The notes under the pieces: generated by a model
Database searches by the model: none
What the model was told of the DNA's origin: nothing
The model's input: only the letters and a program-made list of their open reading frames with translations
Made by a program: the position numbers and the translations under genes
Shown here: positions 8,489 to 17,148 of the stretch, piece after piece
Layout of the letters: every line of letters begins with the position of its first letter
Position numbering within the stretch: the stretch's first letter is position 1
DNA from: DATAMF01 sp964472565
GTDB taxonomy: Bacteria; Chloroflexota; Anaerolineae; Aggregatilineales; Aggregatilineaceae
Length of the DNA stretch: 40,846 nucleotides
Direction: 5' to 3'
Assembly: GCA_964472565.1 (NCBI GenBank)
Contig: CAYYNB010000040.1
Span: 1 to 40,846, forward strand

Positions 8489-8494
8489 GTAACT

Positions 8495-9376
8495 ATGGGC
8501 TGGTATAGTTATTACGATGATGAGGACTACGAAGACGACGATTATACGCTGAGCGATTATGAGACGCCGTCCGATGCCATCGTTTTGAATGGGCCGGTGC
8601 AAGCCTTGAGCCGGCGCGGGCCAGTTGGTCAGGCATGGTGGGGTCAGCAGTGGGTCGCCGCGATGGAACGCTTGGGCGGCGGACGCCTGGATCGTGGCAA
8701 ACGTTATGCCCGCAACGGCTCAGTGCGAACTCTGGAAATCTCGCACGGGATCGCCTATGCCGAGGTGCAGGGTTCGCGTCCCAAACCTTATCGCACTGCC
8801 GTATATCTCCAGGTTTTTAAAGATCAGGAATGGCAGCAGGCGCTGGCGGCGTTATCTGAGCAGGCGGTTTATGCCGCCAAACTACTGGCCGGTGAAATGC
8901 CCGGCGATATCGAAGCTGTTTTTCAGAGCGCCGGGTTATCCCTGTTTCCGCGCACCTTGAAGGATATTGTGTTTGAGTGTTCGTGTCCCGATGATTGGGG
9001 CGATCCCTGCAAACATGCGGCTGCTGTTTATTATCTGTTGGCAGAGCAGTTGGATCACGATCCATTCATCCTGTTCCATCTCCGGGGACGTACGCGTGAT
9101 CAGATTTTGTCTGCTTTGCGAGGCTATCGGAGTGCCGCCGTCAACAGCGGTGAAGGTGTCCCTGACGCCCCGGCGCTTGATGCTGATCTGGAGCGCTTTT
9201 GGGGCGGTTCCACCACGAATCTGATTCGTTCGGCTCCCCTCCAGCCGGATCAGCCGCCGCTCCTGCGCCAGCTAGGAAATCCGCCGGGAAACATTGCGGC
9301 TCCCCTGCGTGCTTTATACACAGCCCTATCAGTTGAGGCTTATCGGTGGCTGGGCTTAGATCAGAATGAGAGTTAA
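8495..9376 (+). CDS. SWIM zinc-finger protein
   Basis: The 293-residue protein begins with an acidic, Tyr-rich stretch (YSYYDDEDYEDDD). The SWIM motif lies at about residues 162-175, FECSCPDDWGDPCKH, which is the CxC...CxH zinc ligand pattern. SWIM domains bind DNA or protein. Such proteins are commonly encoded directly after SNF2 helicases, and this one starts 6 bases after the helicase stop, so the two probably form one unit. The gene ends 2 bases from the stop of the opposing helicase gene, leaving no room for a terminator. Its biochemical role is not known. Confidence 0.9.
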   Translation: MGWYSYYDDEDYEDDDYTLSDYETPSDAIVLNGPVQALSRRGPVGQAWWGQQWVAAMERLGGGRLDRGKRYARNGSVRTLEISHGIAYAEVQGSRPKPYRTAVYLQVFKDQEWQQALAALSEQAVYAAKLLAGEMPGDIEAVFQSAGLSLFPRTLKDIVFECSCPDDWGDPCKHAAAVYYLLAEQLDHDPFILFHLRGRTRDQILSALRGYRSAAVNSGEGVPDAPALDADLERFWGGSTTNLIRSAPLQPDQPPLLRQLGNPPGNIAAPLRALYTALSVEAYRWLGLDQNES

Positions 9377-9378
9377 GG

Positions 9379-11430
9379 CTATAGGAGGTTTTGCAATAAG
9401 TCGGTTGCTGGCTCTCTCAGTAGATGTAAATTGGCGATAGCCTGCAAAAAATGGGGACCGTCAAATTGGTCTTTCACGGCCTGCTGCCGAAGCGCTGGCG
9501 GCAGCAGATGGTGAAATGGACCAAGATCGAGCCATCGTTCGAGGGAGCGATAATGATCGCGAAGATAACTTTCTATTTGTTCAATGGTCCAGTGCGGAAT
9601 GGTGAAAGTATCAATATTTTTCAGCCACAAACATAGTCCGGGTTGTGCGGTTGTTTCGACCTGTTCCCGATAGCTCAGTAAATCAAGCAGTACGCGTCCA
9701 TATAAATCCCCCAACCAGTGAAACCACAGCCAGCCTTCTGGCGCGGCAACCATAGGCGCTGCTGCTGGCGAAAAACCTAATTGTAAGGGAAGCTGCCGCG
9801 CGAGATCGTAGGAAAGCTGTTTTTGCGTCGAACGGTATGGTGGGCGGGTACTGATGGGGTCGGATGGGGCAGTCTTAACCCAGATTGCCTCTCCATCTAC
9901 CCATTCGACCTGGATGGGACGCCCTTCCAATGTCAGGGTAGGTCGATTGAGCCACCGAATATCAACCTGTGCGACGGTTTGTTGGGTATGTTGGTTGCGG
10001 ATCTCGATCTGCTGCTTGTCGCTGCTTTGAATATTGCTGTAGATGCTTAATTCGTTGTCCTGCTTTCCCTGCTGATCGAACAGATGGTTAAGTTCTGAAT
10101 CAGGTTTCCATTCGCCCGGTCGCCCCGGCTTCAGATAGCCGCGTATTTGCAGTTCTCCCACAATAGCTTCCAGATCGCCTCTGGATACCATTCCATCAAA
10201 TAATCGTGTTAGTTCGTTGAGGCGGAGCGATCCGGTGGGGCTTTGTTTGAGCAGACTGAAAATCTGTTGTATCGCAACCGAGGGTCGAAATGCGGCAGCG
10301 GGCTGCTCGCTATCCGGCGAGTTAAGCAGTGTTTCAAAAATAAGTTTTTCCAGGGGTGAGCGATAAAAGCAGGCGATCTGGGTCGTGTTTTGGCGGCGGC
10401 TGCCGCGCCCGATTCGTTGAAAAAAAGAGGCGCTGCTGCCGGGTGGCCCAATCAGAATTACGACATCAATATTACCAATATCAATGCCCAATTCCAGCGT
10501 GCTGGTGGCGCAGCAAATGGCGACTTCCGCGCTGCCAAACTGTTCCTCGATCTCTCGTCGGCGTGTGGATGTCAGGTTGGAATAATGCGCATAGACAGCG
10601 TTACCAAATGGTGAGCGCTGGCGGATTGCAGCCGTATAGGTTTCAACTTCGGCCCGGCTGTTACAAAAAATGATCGCTTTGCGCCATCCCTTAGATCGAA
10701 AGGTGGTGAGGTAGCTGATCAACTCAGCGGCGCTGTCCGGTTGCATTTCTAACATCTCAGCCTGGATCGCGCGCGTGCCTGCGATTTGGATCGGGTGGCC
10801 TGCCGGAAAATAACGAGCCGCCACCACTTCTGGATGCGGTAGGGTAGCGGATAGCGCAATAAATTGAATCGGCACCGCCACAGCCTTCGCTTGTGCATAA
10901 TCATGGATGTACCGCAGCCGGTTGAGGAGGACTCGTAGTTGATCGCCGCGTGCTGTGCCGTCAAAGAGATGAAGTTCATCGATTACAACGGCGCGCAGGT
11001 GGGCAAAAACCTGGGCATTGGACGTGAGCAGCGAATCGACTGATTCGGGAGTCGAAATCAGAAAGTGGGCTGGATGTCGTGGATTGAAGGTATTCTGGTC
11101 ACGGGTTTTGACCGCTAATGATACCCGGAGCCGTTCCAGACGGGGGGCAAGCCGTACCATCAGATCGTTTGCCAGGGCGCGGGTAGGAGTCAGGTAAAGA
11201 ATGCCAATCTGGGGACTCTGGCCTGGATCATGTAATTCGATCAGAGGGGCAGCCGCTGCTTCTGTTTTGCCATAAGCAGTCGGGGCACAGAGCACAACAT
11301 TTTTCTGGTCCAGAACAGCCGGAATCGCGGCTAACTGCGCTGCTGTAAAGTTTCCATACTGCTCAAAAAAGGCTGCCCAGGTTCGAGGAAGTCGCGCTTT
11401 GAGAGCCAGCCGGATTTGATAGTCGGTCAC
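9379..11430 (-). CDS. SF2 DEAD/DEAH-box helicase (Lhr/BrxHI-like), last gene of the BREX-like operon
   Basis: The start is GTG 11430, which overlaps the previous stop as GTGA, so the genes are translationally coupled. The 683-residue protein has Q-region GNFTAAQLAAIP, Walker A CAPTAYGKTEAA (Lys55), motif Ia TPTRALAND, DELH box at 150-153, SAT motif ALSATLP, then helicase lobe 2 with IIFCNSRAEVE, STLELGIDIGNID and motif VI FFQRIGRGSR. The remaining half (about residues 370-683) has no clear domain. The order of motifs and the ATPase neighbours resemble the helicase of type 2 BREX loci (BrxHI). The helicase call is certain; the BrxHI relation is inferred from the neighbourhood. Confidence 0.9.
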   Translation of the reverse strand: MTDYQIRLALKARLPRTWAAFFEQYGNFTAAQLAAIPAVLDQKNVVLCAPTAYGKTEAAAAPLIELHDPGQSPQIGILYLTPTRALANDLMVRLAPRLERLRVSLAVKTRDQNTFNPRHPAHFLISTPESVDSLLTSNAQVFAHLRAVVIDELHLFDGTARGDQLRVLLNRLRYIHDYAQAKAVAVPIQFIALSATLPHPEVVAARYFPAGHPIQIAGTRAIQAEMLEMQPDSAAELISYLTTFRSKGWRKAIIFCNSRAEVETYTAAIRQRSPFGNAVYAHYSNLTSTRRREIEEQFGSAEVAICCATSTLELGIDIGNIDVVILIGPPGSSASFFQRIGRGSRRQNTTQIACFYRSPLEKLIFETLLNSPDSEQPAAAFRPSVAIQQIFSLLKQSPTGSLRLNELTRLFDGMVSRGDLEAIVGELQIRGYLKPGRPGEWKPDSELNHLFDQQGKQDNELSIYSNIQSSDKQQIEIRNQHTQQTVAQVDIRWLNRPTLTLEGRPIQVEWVDGEAIWVKTAPSDPISTRPPYRSTQKQLSYDLARQLPLQLGFSPAAAPMVAAPEGWLWFHWLGDLYGRVLLDLLSYREQVETTAQPGLCLWLKNIDTFTIPHWTIEQIESYLRDHYRSLERWLDLGPFHHLLPPALRQQAVKDQFDGPHFLQAIANLHLLREPATDLLQNLL

Positions 11431-12806
11431 ATATAGAGTCCTTGCGCCAATTCCTCCAGCGCAGCATCGGGTGAATAGTCATCATAGAGATAAAGCAGGT
11501 CGCAGATCGTCACCGATGTGCGGATCAATTCGCGCAGGTTGATGCGGTGCTGGCTGAGCGCACGCGCTAACATGCTCGGCACCTCCGCGGGTAGTCGGCC
11601 CCCATCGTTGTGATAACGATAGGCCAATCCATGATAATCGAGCAGGGTGATAAAAAATTTGCGGATGTCTTTCTCAATAAAACGATCATCGAGCCGCACA
11701 ATCTGCGTCGGAGCCAGCCAATCATCGACGGGCATCCGATTTTCACTCTCAGTCAGCGCAAAAAGGAAAAACAGATGCGGGTTACTGGCGAACATCACCG
11801 GGTAATCGGCATAACGGAGATCGGGAATTAGGTTTGGATCGACGCGCCCATTATTAAAGCCCATTGCCGAGCAGATCATCGCCTGAAAGAATGAATCGGC
11901 TCGTACCCGCTGCCGTGATCGAAGCAGCGAATAGTGCTCCGATTCGTCGATCAGCACGGCCAATCCGCTGTAACCCAACAAGGTTGCCAGTACGCTGATG
12001 CCGGTGAGCAGGTAGGAATATTGGCGGGCGACTTCGCCTAACCCATAGAGAGTAGGGGGCTTTTTTAAGCAGGTTTTGAGATCAGCGGTTGGTTTTATAT
12101 GGCCGCTCAGCCACAATATCAAGTCATCATAAGCTGCCTGCATGTTGCAATCGAGAATTGCGCTTAATCCTTTGGCGAGTGGGCAGTAGTCCGGTATCGG
12201 CGATAGATCGATGAGTTGGCGAATCGCGGCTGGATTTGCTGTTGCTTTTTCAACCAGAGGCCGAAGACCATTGTCCATTGTATCCGGGTAACGCAGCGAC
12301 GCCGTCAGTGCCCGGTAGATTTCTAAGGGTTTGTTGGGCGGCACTTCCATTAGATCCAGACTGGCCGTTGCGACAACAAAATTTTCACGCAGCGCTCGAC
12401 GGGCCGCCAGTTCGATAAAGTGACTTTTGCCGAAACCGTAATCACCGATCACCGCCTGGACATCGCCCCCGCGCTCTTTGCTGCGAGCCAGCGCCCGGTT
12501 GAGGCTGACGCTTTCTGCTTCCAGGCCAATCGTCAGGGTTTCAACGTCCTGAATGGGCACGATACCAAAGCGCAGCGCTTCGAGAGTCTGGCGGGCGCGG
12601 AACTGATCACTTCCCAGCATAGCAGGGCGTGCCAGCGGCAAGCTGGGAAGGGTTATTTTGGGTTCCCACGACGTTTCAAATTCGCGGGCGGGCAGTCGAA
12701 AACGGCAACCTGAATCAAACTCAACTTCCCATTCATGACCGCCCATATACGTTTTCAATAGCTTACCTATTCCGAGTTCTGGATGTTCAACCTGTTGCGG
12801 CTGCAT
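11427..12806 (-). CDS. BREX-type (DUF2791) P-loop ATPase with an N-terminal Tudor/SH3-like barrel
   Basis: The 459-residue protein has Walker A GDYGFGKS (121-128) and Walker B LAVLIDESE (282-290), in the form GYSGLxxLxDE shared with the next gene upstream. Residues 7-45 (HPELGIGKLLKTY then HEWEVEFDSG) resemble the small beta-barrel at the C-terminus of UvrD/PcrA helicases, which would give a DNA- or protein-binding arm. The gene follows the paralogous ATPase by 2 bases and overlaps the helicase gene by 4, so all are co-expressed. DUF2791 proteins include BrxC/BrxD of phage defence loci. The role here is unproven. Confidence 0.85.
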   Translation of the reverse strand: MQPQQVEHPELGIGKLLKTYMGGHEWEVEFDSGCRFRLPAREFETSWEPKITLPSLPLARPAMLGSDQFRARQTLEALRFGIVPIQDVETLTIGLEAESVSLNRALARSKERGGDVQAVIGDYGFGKSHFIELAARRALRENFVVATASLDLMEVPPNKPLEIYRALTASLRYPDTMDNGLRPLVEKATANPAAIRQLIDLSPIPDYCPLAKGLSAILDCNMQAAYDDLILWLSGHIKPTADLKTCLKKPPTLYGLGEVARQYSYLLTGISVLATLLGYSGLAVLIDESEHYSLLRSRQRVRADSFFQAMICSAMGFNNGRVDPNLIPDLRYADYPVMFASNPHLFFLFALTESENRMPVDDWLAPTQIVRLDDRFIEKDIRKFFITLLDYHGLAYRYHNDGGRLPAEVPSMLARALSQHRINLRELIRTSVTICDLLYLYDDYSPDAALEELAQGLYM

Positions 12807-12808
12807 AA

Positions 12809-14107
12809 CTAATAGGGCCTTTGCATCTCATCTGCCAATGCCATCAAACTGTCACTTTGTCCACGGATCGCTGCCTCGGCATAATCGCTGTTGATGACGA
12901 TTTCGCCTTGTTCCTTCTGGCGGAACCACTCTGTAACCAGGGTTTTGACGAACAGTCGGCGGTGACTGATCGCGAGATAGGATTGGCAGGCAACATCCGA
13001 TAACACCTTGATGTTCTGTGCCTGGATATTGGCGTTCATTTCGACACCGTATGCGACCTCGAAAATGGCTAACAGCCGGTAGCCGATTTCGGGCAGGAGT
13101 TGTTCATCAGGCACATCTAACTGGTTCAGGTTGATCTGAGGGCTGAAGGGATTAGAACGCGAGAAATACCCCGGCGTTTGGATCCGTTGTTGAAGTGCGG
13201 GATATTTAGGCACAATATCGTAAACAAACGCCGGCGGAACGGCATACATAAACATCGCGCCCGGCAAATCTTCGCGGCAGCGGTCAATGACTTCGCGCAG
13301 GTTATCCGTCGCTACTTTTTCAGACGTTCCGCCCACACTCATCATCCGATCCCCTTCGTCAAAGAGCAGGATCAGCCCACTGTATCCAATCACCCGTACG
13401 ACCTGGCACAGCGAACGCAGCATTTTAAAGGCGTTATTTTTGTTGATCTTTTCGGTAACACCAATCAGCCGGAGATCACGCATATCTTCCGGGGTATTCG
13501 CCTCGCCAGACAACCAGCGTTCGAGCGCTTCCAGGCGCAGTTCATGCCCGCGCAGCAGGGCATTAAAATATCCCTGGATTGCCTTATGAAAGCTCAGGCT
13601 GTCCACTGGGGTAGCTGCCAATGTTTGTAGAAAGGCGCGCACATCGGGAACTTCCACCGCACCCGGATCGTCCAAGTCCAGCCCATGTGGATTGACCAGG
13701 CGGCGGAGGGTGCCTTCAAGGAGCCGTGTAAGACCTTTTTCGTCTTCGCTCTGCCCACCCAGTTCATGCCAGATAATGTTAGAAGCAACGGCGGCATAGA
13801 CCAACCTCTGATCGTCATATGGGCTTTCTTTGGGGCTAAGATCAACTTTGCTCACTGCAAAATTGCGCTGCCATGCCCGGTCACGCACGCAGTACAGAAA
13901 ATGTGATTTGCCGCTGCCATAATCGCCAACGACCAGCTTAAAAACGGCCCCGCCATCGGCTAAAAATGAGCCGAGGTAGTGCGTGTCGATGGTATTGAGC
14001 AGCGTCTCGTTACCCACATTGTAATAACTGACACCCTTTGATAATGGGGTGCCCGATTGTCCCAAGACCTCAATGATCTGGCGTGCAAGATGAGGCTCTG
14101 GCAGCAT
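12809..14107 (-). CDS. BrxD-like (DUF2791) P-loop ATPase
   Basis: The 432-residue protein has Walker A GDYGSGKSHF (61-70) and Walker B GLILLFDEGDRM (244-255). The size and the early position of the P-loop match BrxD of type 2 BREX. The tail after about residue 310 has short conserved-looking stretches (PGYFSRSNPFSPQINLNQL) and probably forms the helical part of an AAA+ module. It is homologous to the following ATPase, with the shared GDYGxGKSHF and GYSGL motifs, which suggests a hetero-oligomeric ATPase. Spacing is 2 bases on both sides. No pglX methyltransferase, pglZ or brxC-sized gene lies near it. Confidence 0.87.
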   Translation of the reverse strand: MLPEPHLARQIIEVLGQSGTPLSKGVSYYNVGNETLLNTIDTHYLGSFLADGGAVFKLVVGDYGSGKSHFLYCVRDRAWQRNFAVSKVDLSPKESPYDDQRLVYAAVASNIIWHELGGQSEDEKGLTRLLEGTLRRLVNPHGLDLDDPGAVEVPDVRAFLQTLAATPVDSLSFHKAIQGYFNALLRGHELRLEALERWLSGEANTPEDMRDLRLIGVTEKINKNNAFKMLRSLCQVVRVIGYSGLILLFDEGDRMMSVGGTSEKVATDNLREVIDRCREDLPGAMFMYAVPPAFVYDIVPKYPALQQRIQTPGYFSRSNPFSPQINLNQLDVPDEQLLPEIGYRLLAIFEVAYGVEMNANIQAQNIKVLSDVACQSYLAISHRRLFVKTLVTEWFRQKEQGEIVINSDYAEAAIRGQSDSLMALADEMQRPY

Positions 14108-14109
14108 AT

Positions 14110-15156
14110 TTATCCTTTCGCGAACTCAATATCCCCAACATATCGGCCTTCGTGCGGGCTGTTCCCTTCAACTATCCACAAACTTTTACTGGCGCTCTCT
14201 GCCTGTGACTTGGTGGCGACATGTGCCGCCGCAACCTGTCCCTGGGCGGTGAGCCGCTGGCGGCGCGTAAACGTGTCAAAGTCGAAGGCGAACTGGGCGC
14301 GGCTGTAATCAACAAAACTGCGTTTGCTGGGCGCACTGTAAAAATTGCGTCCCTGGCGCAGCAGAACCAGTTCATAATAGCAGTCAATAATGTTGACCCG
14401 CGCGGTGGCGCGTTCGCTTTTAAGCCGGGCCAGCTCCCATGCCTGATGGAGCTGTTCAATCCAGTGTTGGCCGTCTTCTTTTCGTGCTTCGATAATTTTG
14501 CTTTCCTGTTGGTAAGCCTTGATGATCGCGTCCAGGCTCAGTTTCACCTTCGGAACAACCTGTATCTTGCCGTAGCTGATCGAGGCTGTGCGGTTCACAA
14601 AGTTCGCTAGAATCTCGAATCGGCCCACCTCAAATCGTGGAGGTCGTCCGCTAACCTCAATCCCTATGGTGGCCATTTCATCACGGAGCGCCGCTCCAAA
14701 CTCGTCACCCAGCCGGGCTTGCGCCTCTTCAAGCGTTTGGCTGAGGTCGGGCAGCAGTGCCGTCAGTTCGGCGTCCTGCAACGGCGAGCTTTGGAGAGCC
14801 TGGTAAGCATGATCGAGACGGATAACATCCACCATCTCACCCTGTAGCGCGTTGACCGCTTCTTTCAGCGCCGCAAGTTGGACTGCCAGCGCTTTGGCTT
14901 CGCGGCGCAGATGCGGTAACAGCGGTTCCGCAATGTTATCCTTGAACTGTAATCCATCGAAGGTTTGTTGTGCCTGCATCAACAAGTTTTCGTCCAGGAA
15001 CGTGTTTTGACTGATATAGTCACTTAAGGCGCGGTTGGTTTTATTGAGGGTGCTGTTTGTCCCCTTCAGCCCCGCGATCAACGCGGCGGTGCTGCGCGCA
15101 CGTCGTATATACAGGTTCTGTAAACTTTGTAGAGTTTCAGCCAGCATCTCAGACAT
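14110..15156 (-). CDS. Coiled-coil protein of unknown function, first gene of the BREX-like operon
   Basis: The 348-residue protein was not recognised. Its N-terminal half (about 1-160) is mostly helical with long Leu/Ala heptad-like runs (LRREAKALAVQLAALKEAVN), so a coiled coil is likely. The middle (about 170-205) looks like a short beta-rich segment (IEVSGRPPRFEVGRFEILAN). The C-terminal third contains Tyr/Phe-rich segments (YSAPSKRSFVDYSRAQFAFD) and ends IVEGNSPHEGRYVGDIEF. There is no signal peptide or membrane segment. A GAGGA sequence precedes ATG 15156. It leads a four-gene operon with two BREX-type ATPases and a helicase, so it is probably a structural or recognition subunit; this is inference. 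Confidence 0.75.
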   Translation of the reverse strand: MSEMLAETLQSLQNLYIRRARSTAALIAGLKGTNSTLNKTNRALSDYISQNTFLDENLLMQAQQTFDGLQFKDNIAEPLLPHLRREAKALAVQLAALKEAVNALQGEMVDVIRLDHAYQALQSSPLQDAELTALLPDLSQTLEEAQARLGDEFGAALRDEMATIGIEVSGRPPRFEVGRFEILANFVNRTASISYGKIQVVPKVKLSLDAIIKAYQQESKIIEARKEDGQHWIEQLHQAWELARLKSERATARVNIIDCYYELVLLRQGRNFYSAPSKRSFVDYSRAQFAFDFDTFTRRQRLTAQGQVAAAHVATKSQAESASKSLWIVEGNSPHEGRYVGDIEFAKG

Positions 15157-15191
15157 TGTATTCCTCTGTGGGTGAAATCATACCACCGCAG

Positions 15192-15200
15192 AGTATACCA
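15192..15200 (-). promoter_or_regulatory. Extended -10 promoter of the BREX-like operon
   Basis: Read on the minus strand, TGGTATACT is an extended -10 element (TGn plus TATACT) about 28 bases before the presumed transcript leader ends at ATG 15156. A convincing -35 box at standard spacing was not seen, which fits an extended -10 promoter. Confidence 0.45.
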
Positions 15201-15261
15201 TAGTCCGTAGCTAAAACTCACAATTTTGAGGGATGCCTGTTACGCTGCCCCCGCTTATGTC

Positions 15262-15300
15262 AGGAGCGAGGTTGCTCCTAATTTAGGGGAATCAACCCCT
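15262..15300 (+). other. Two tandem hairpins in the leader region before the BY-kinase gene
   Basis: The gap 15157-15468 holds no gene. It contains two adjacent stem-loops, AGGAGC/GCTCCT (15262-15267 and 15274-15279) and AGGGG/CCCCT (15285-15289 and 15296-15300), followed by TTTGG rather than a T-run. They could be a transcript leader structure for the exopolysaccharide genes or a weak terminator. No known riboswitch class was recognised. Confidence 0.35.
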
Positions 15301-15468
15301 TTGGTATCCTTGTCTGGCTTATACTTCGCCTGCGGTCCTGCTCAAGGTTCGTGCTTGCTATCTTCAGATGATACAGTTACACTTTCCTGATATTTATTGG
15401 ATAGTCAATTGAATTCGAGCGGCATAGCAAGATAAGGGTGCTATGTAAAGGGGACGGGAAGCTAAAAC

Positions 15469-17130
15469 ATGGAGTTGGTGGCATATATCCATCTGTTTAG
15501 AAAATGGCTGTGGTTGATCGTACTAGGAGCATTTTTAGCGGGGGCCGCCGCTTTTTTATATCGCAACCAACAGGCTGAACAATATCAGGCGACAGTAACA
15601 ATCTCTGTCGGTGGGTACATTGAATCACCCAATCCAAACTCGGCTCAAATTCAAACCGGTGTAGAGTTAGCCCAAACCTATGCCGTTATCGCTACTACTT
15701 ATGAAGTCCTTGAAGCGACTGTAGAAGCTGGTGATTATCCCATTACGCCGGATGGGTTGGGAAGTGCGGTAACAACCAGCGTCGTTGCCGAGACATCTCT
15801 ATTACGAATCACAGTCACCTACACCGATCCCGCTTTAGCCGCATCTATGGCAAACGAATTGGCCCAGCAGTTGATTTCGAATAGCCCCAGCAACCTGACT
15901 CCTGAACAGCAAAAAACTGTTGATTCGGCGAATGCTGAAATCGAGCGGTTAACGGCGGAACTGGAGCAAAACCGGAACGAACGTTCACTGCTTCAGGAGC
16001 AGCTTAACGCGGCGACGGATCAGGATGAGATTCAGCGGCTGCAAGAACAAATCAACGTTCTGGCTGATCGGATCAACCAGACATCGTCCAATATTGCTGG
16101 CTATCAGACTACCATTACGACGATCCAAAATCGTACCAACTCGCTCAGTATTGTGGAACGTGCCCGGCGTCCAGGTTCACCGACAGGCAGTAGCGTCCTG
16201 ATGAATACACTCTTAGGCGCTATGGTCGGGGCTGCGCTTGCTATTGGTCTTGCCTTATTGATTGAATATCTGGACGATACCATTCACACGCCGGAAGAAG
16301 TCACTCAGGTTTTGTCACTGCCCACGCTGGCAACGGTCACTCGTTTTGGCCGTTCGCGTGATTCCTATTCGAATCGTTTGATCACCTATCATGATCCAGG
16401 GGCACCTGTATCAGAGCAGTACCGCACGTTACGGACCAATTTGCTCTATTCCTCCAATGAAAGAGGAGCAAAAAAGATATTCATCGTTTCCAGCCCTGGA
16501 CCTTCTGAAGGCAAAAGCGTTACGGTGGCAAATCTGGCGGTGACGATAGCGATGGCTGGTTGGCGTGTGTTGCTCGTTGATGCGGACCTACGGCGTCCAC
16601 GTATCCATGAAATCTTCGACCTTGACAACAGTGTGGGTCTATCGACGCTGCTTTCAGCTCAGGAGAGCCAGAATAAGCGGGAAGATCATGAGGGGCAGGG
16701 CTTCCCTATCGATCTCACGGCTTGCCTCCAGGAAACGTTTGTCCCCGGTTTGCGAGTGATTGCCAGTGGACGGATTCCGGTCAATCCAACCGAAGTTTTG
16801 GGTTCGGCTACGATGCAGCACCTCTTCAAAGAGTTTGGTGCTTCGAAAAACGTGGATATTATCCTGTTTGACACGCCGCCCGCCTTAGTGGTCGCCGATA
16901 GTGCTGTGCTGGCTTCAACCTTGAATATCCCGGTTGTTATTGTGCTTGAATCTGGCGGTACACGCCGCGCTGCTGCGGTGCGAACCAAAGAGCAATTTGA
17001 GCAGTTGGATGTGGTGATGGAGGGCGTTGTCCTTAACTCCGTCAATCCCAAAGAGCGCCGGTATGGATACGGGGGCTATGGGGGCTACTATTACGAATAT
17101 TATTCCGATGAGTCCAAATCCTCATCTTAG
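15469..17130 (+). CDS. Polysaccharide co-polymerase fused to a bacterial tyrosine kinase (Wzz/BY-kinase)
   Basis: The 553-residue protein joins a chain-length determinant domain to a cytoplasmic BY-kinase. The first membrane helix is at about residues 10-32 and the second at about 245-267, with a predicted external coiled coil between (about 145-235, rich in Glu/Gln/Leu). The kinase has Walker A GPSEGKS (GKS at 348-350), Walker A' LLVDADLRRPR and Walker B ILFDTPP. The C-terminal tail GYGGYGGYYYEYY is the autophosphorylation cluster. The protein controls synthesis and chain length of exported polysaccharide at the membrane. The DUF4012 gene follows 18 bases later. In many Firmicutes these halves are separate proteins; here they are fused, as in proteobacterial Wzc. 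Confidence 0.93.
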   Translation: MELVAYIHLFRKWLWLIVLGAFLAGAAAFLYRNQQAEQYQATVTISVGGYIESPNPNSAQIQTGVELAQTYAVIATTYEVLEATVEAGDYPITPDGLGSAVTTSVVAETSLLRITVTYTDPALAASMANELAQQLISNSPSNLTPEQQKTVDSANAEIERLTAELEQNRNERSLLQEQLNAATDQDEIQRLQEQINVLADRINQTSSNIAGYQTTITTIQNRTNSLSIVERARRPGSPTGSSVLMNTLLGAMVGAALAIGLALLIEYLDDTIHTPEEVTQVLSLPTLATVTRFGRSRDSYSNRLITYHDPGAPVSEQYRTLRTNLLYSSNERGAKKIFIVSSPGPSEGKSVTVANLAVTIAMAGWRVLLVDADLRRPRIHEIFDLDNSVGLSTLLSAQESQNKREDHEGQGFPIDLTACLQETFVPGLRVIASGRIPVNPTEVLGSATMQHLFKEFGASKNVDIILFDTPPALVVADSAVLASTLNIPVVIVLESGGTRRAAAVRTKEQFEQLDVVMEGVVLNSVNPKERRYGYGGYGGYYYEYYSDESKSSS

Positions 17131-17148
17131 AAGGGTAAAAGCGGGTGA

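Noticed and set aside
15173..15200. TGGTATA-like words before the BREX-like operon as a GntR binding site
   Set aside because: The 7-base word is expected several times in a window of this size, and here it coincides with the extended -10 element. No dyad like those in the recycling locus accompanies it.
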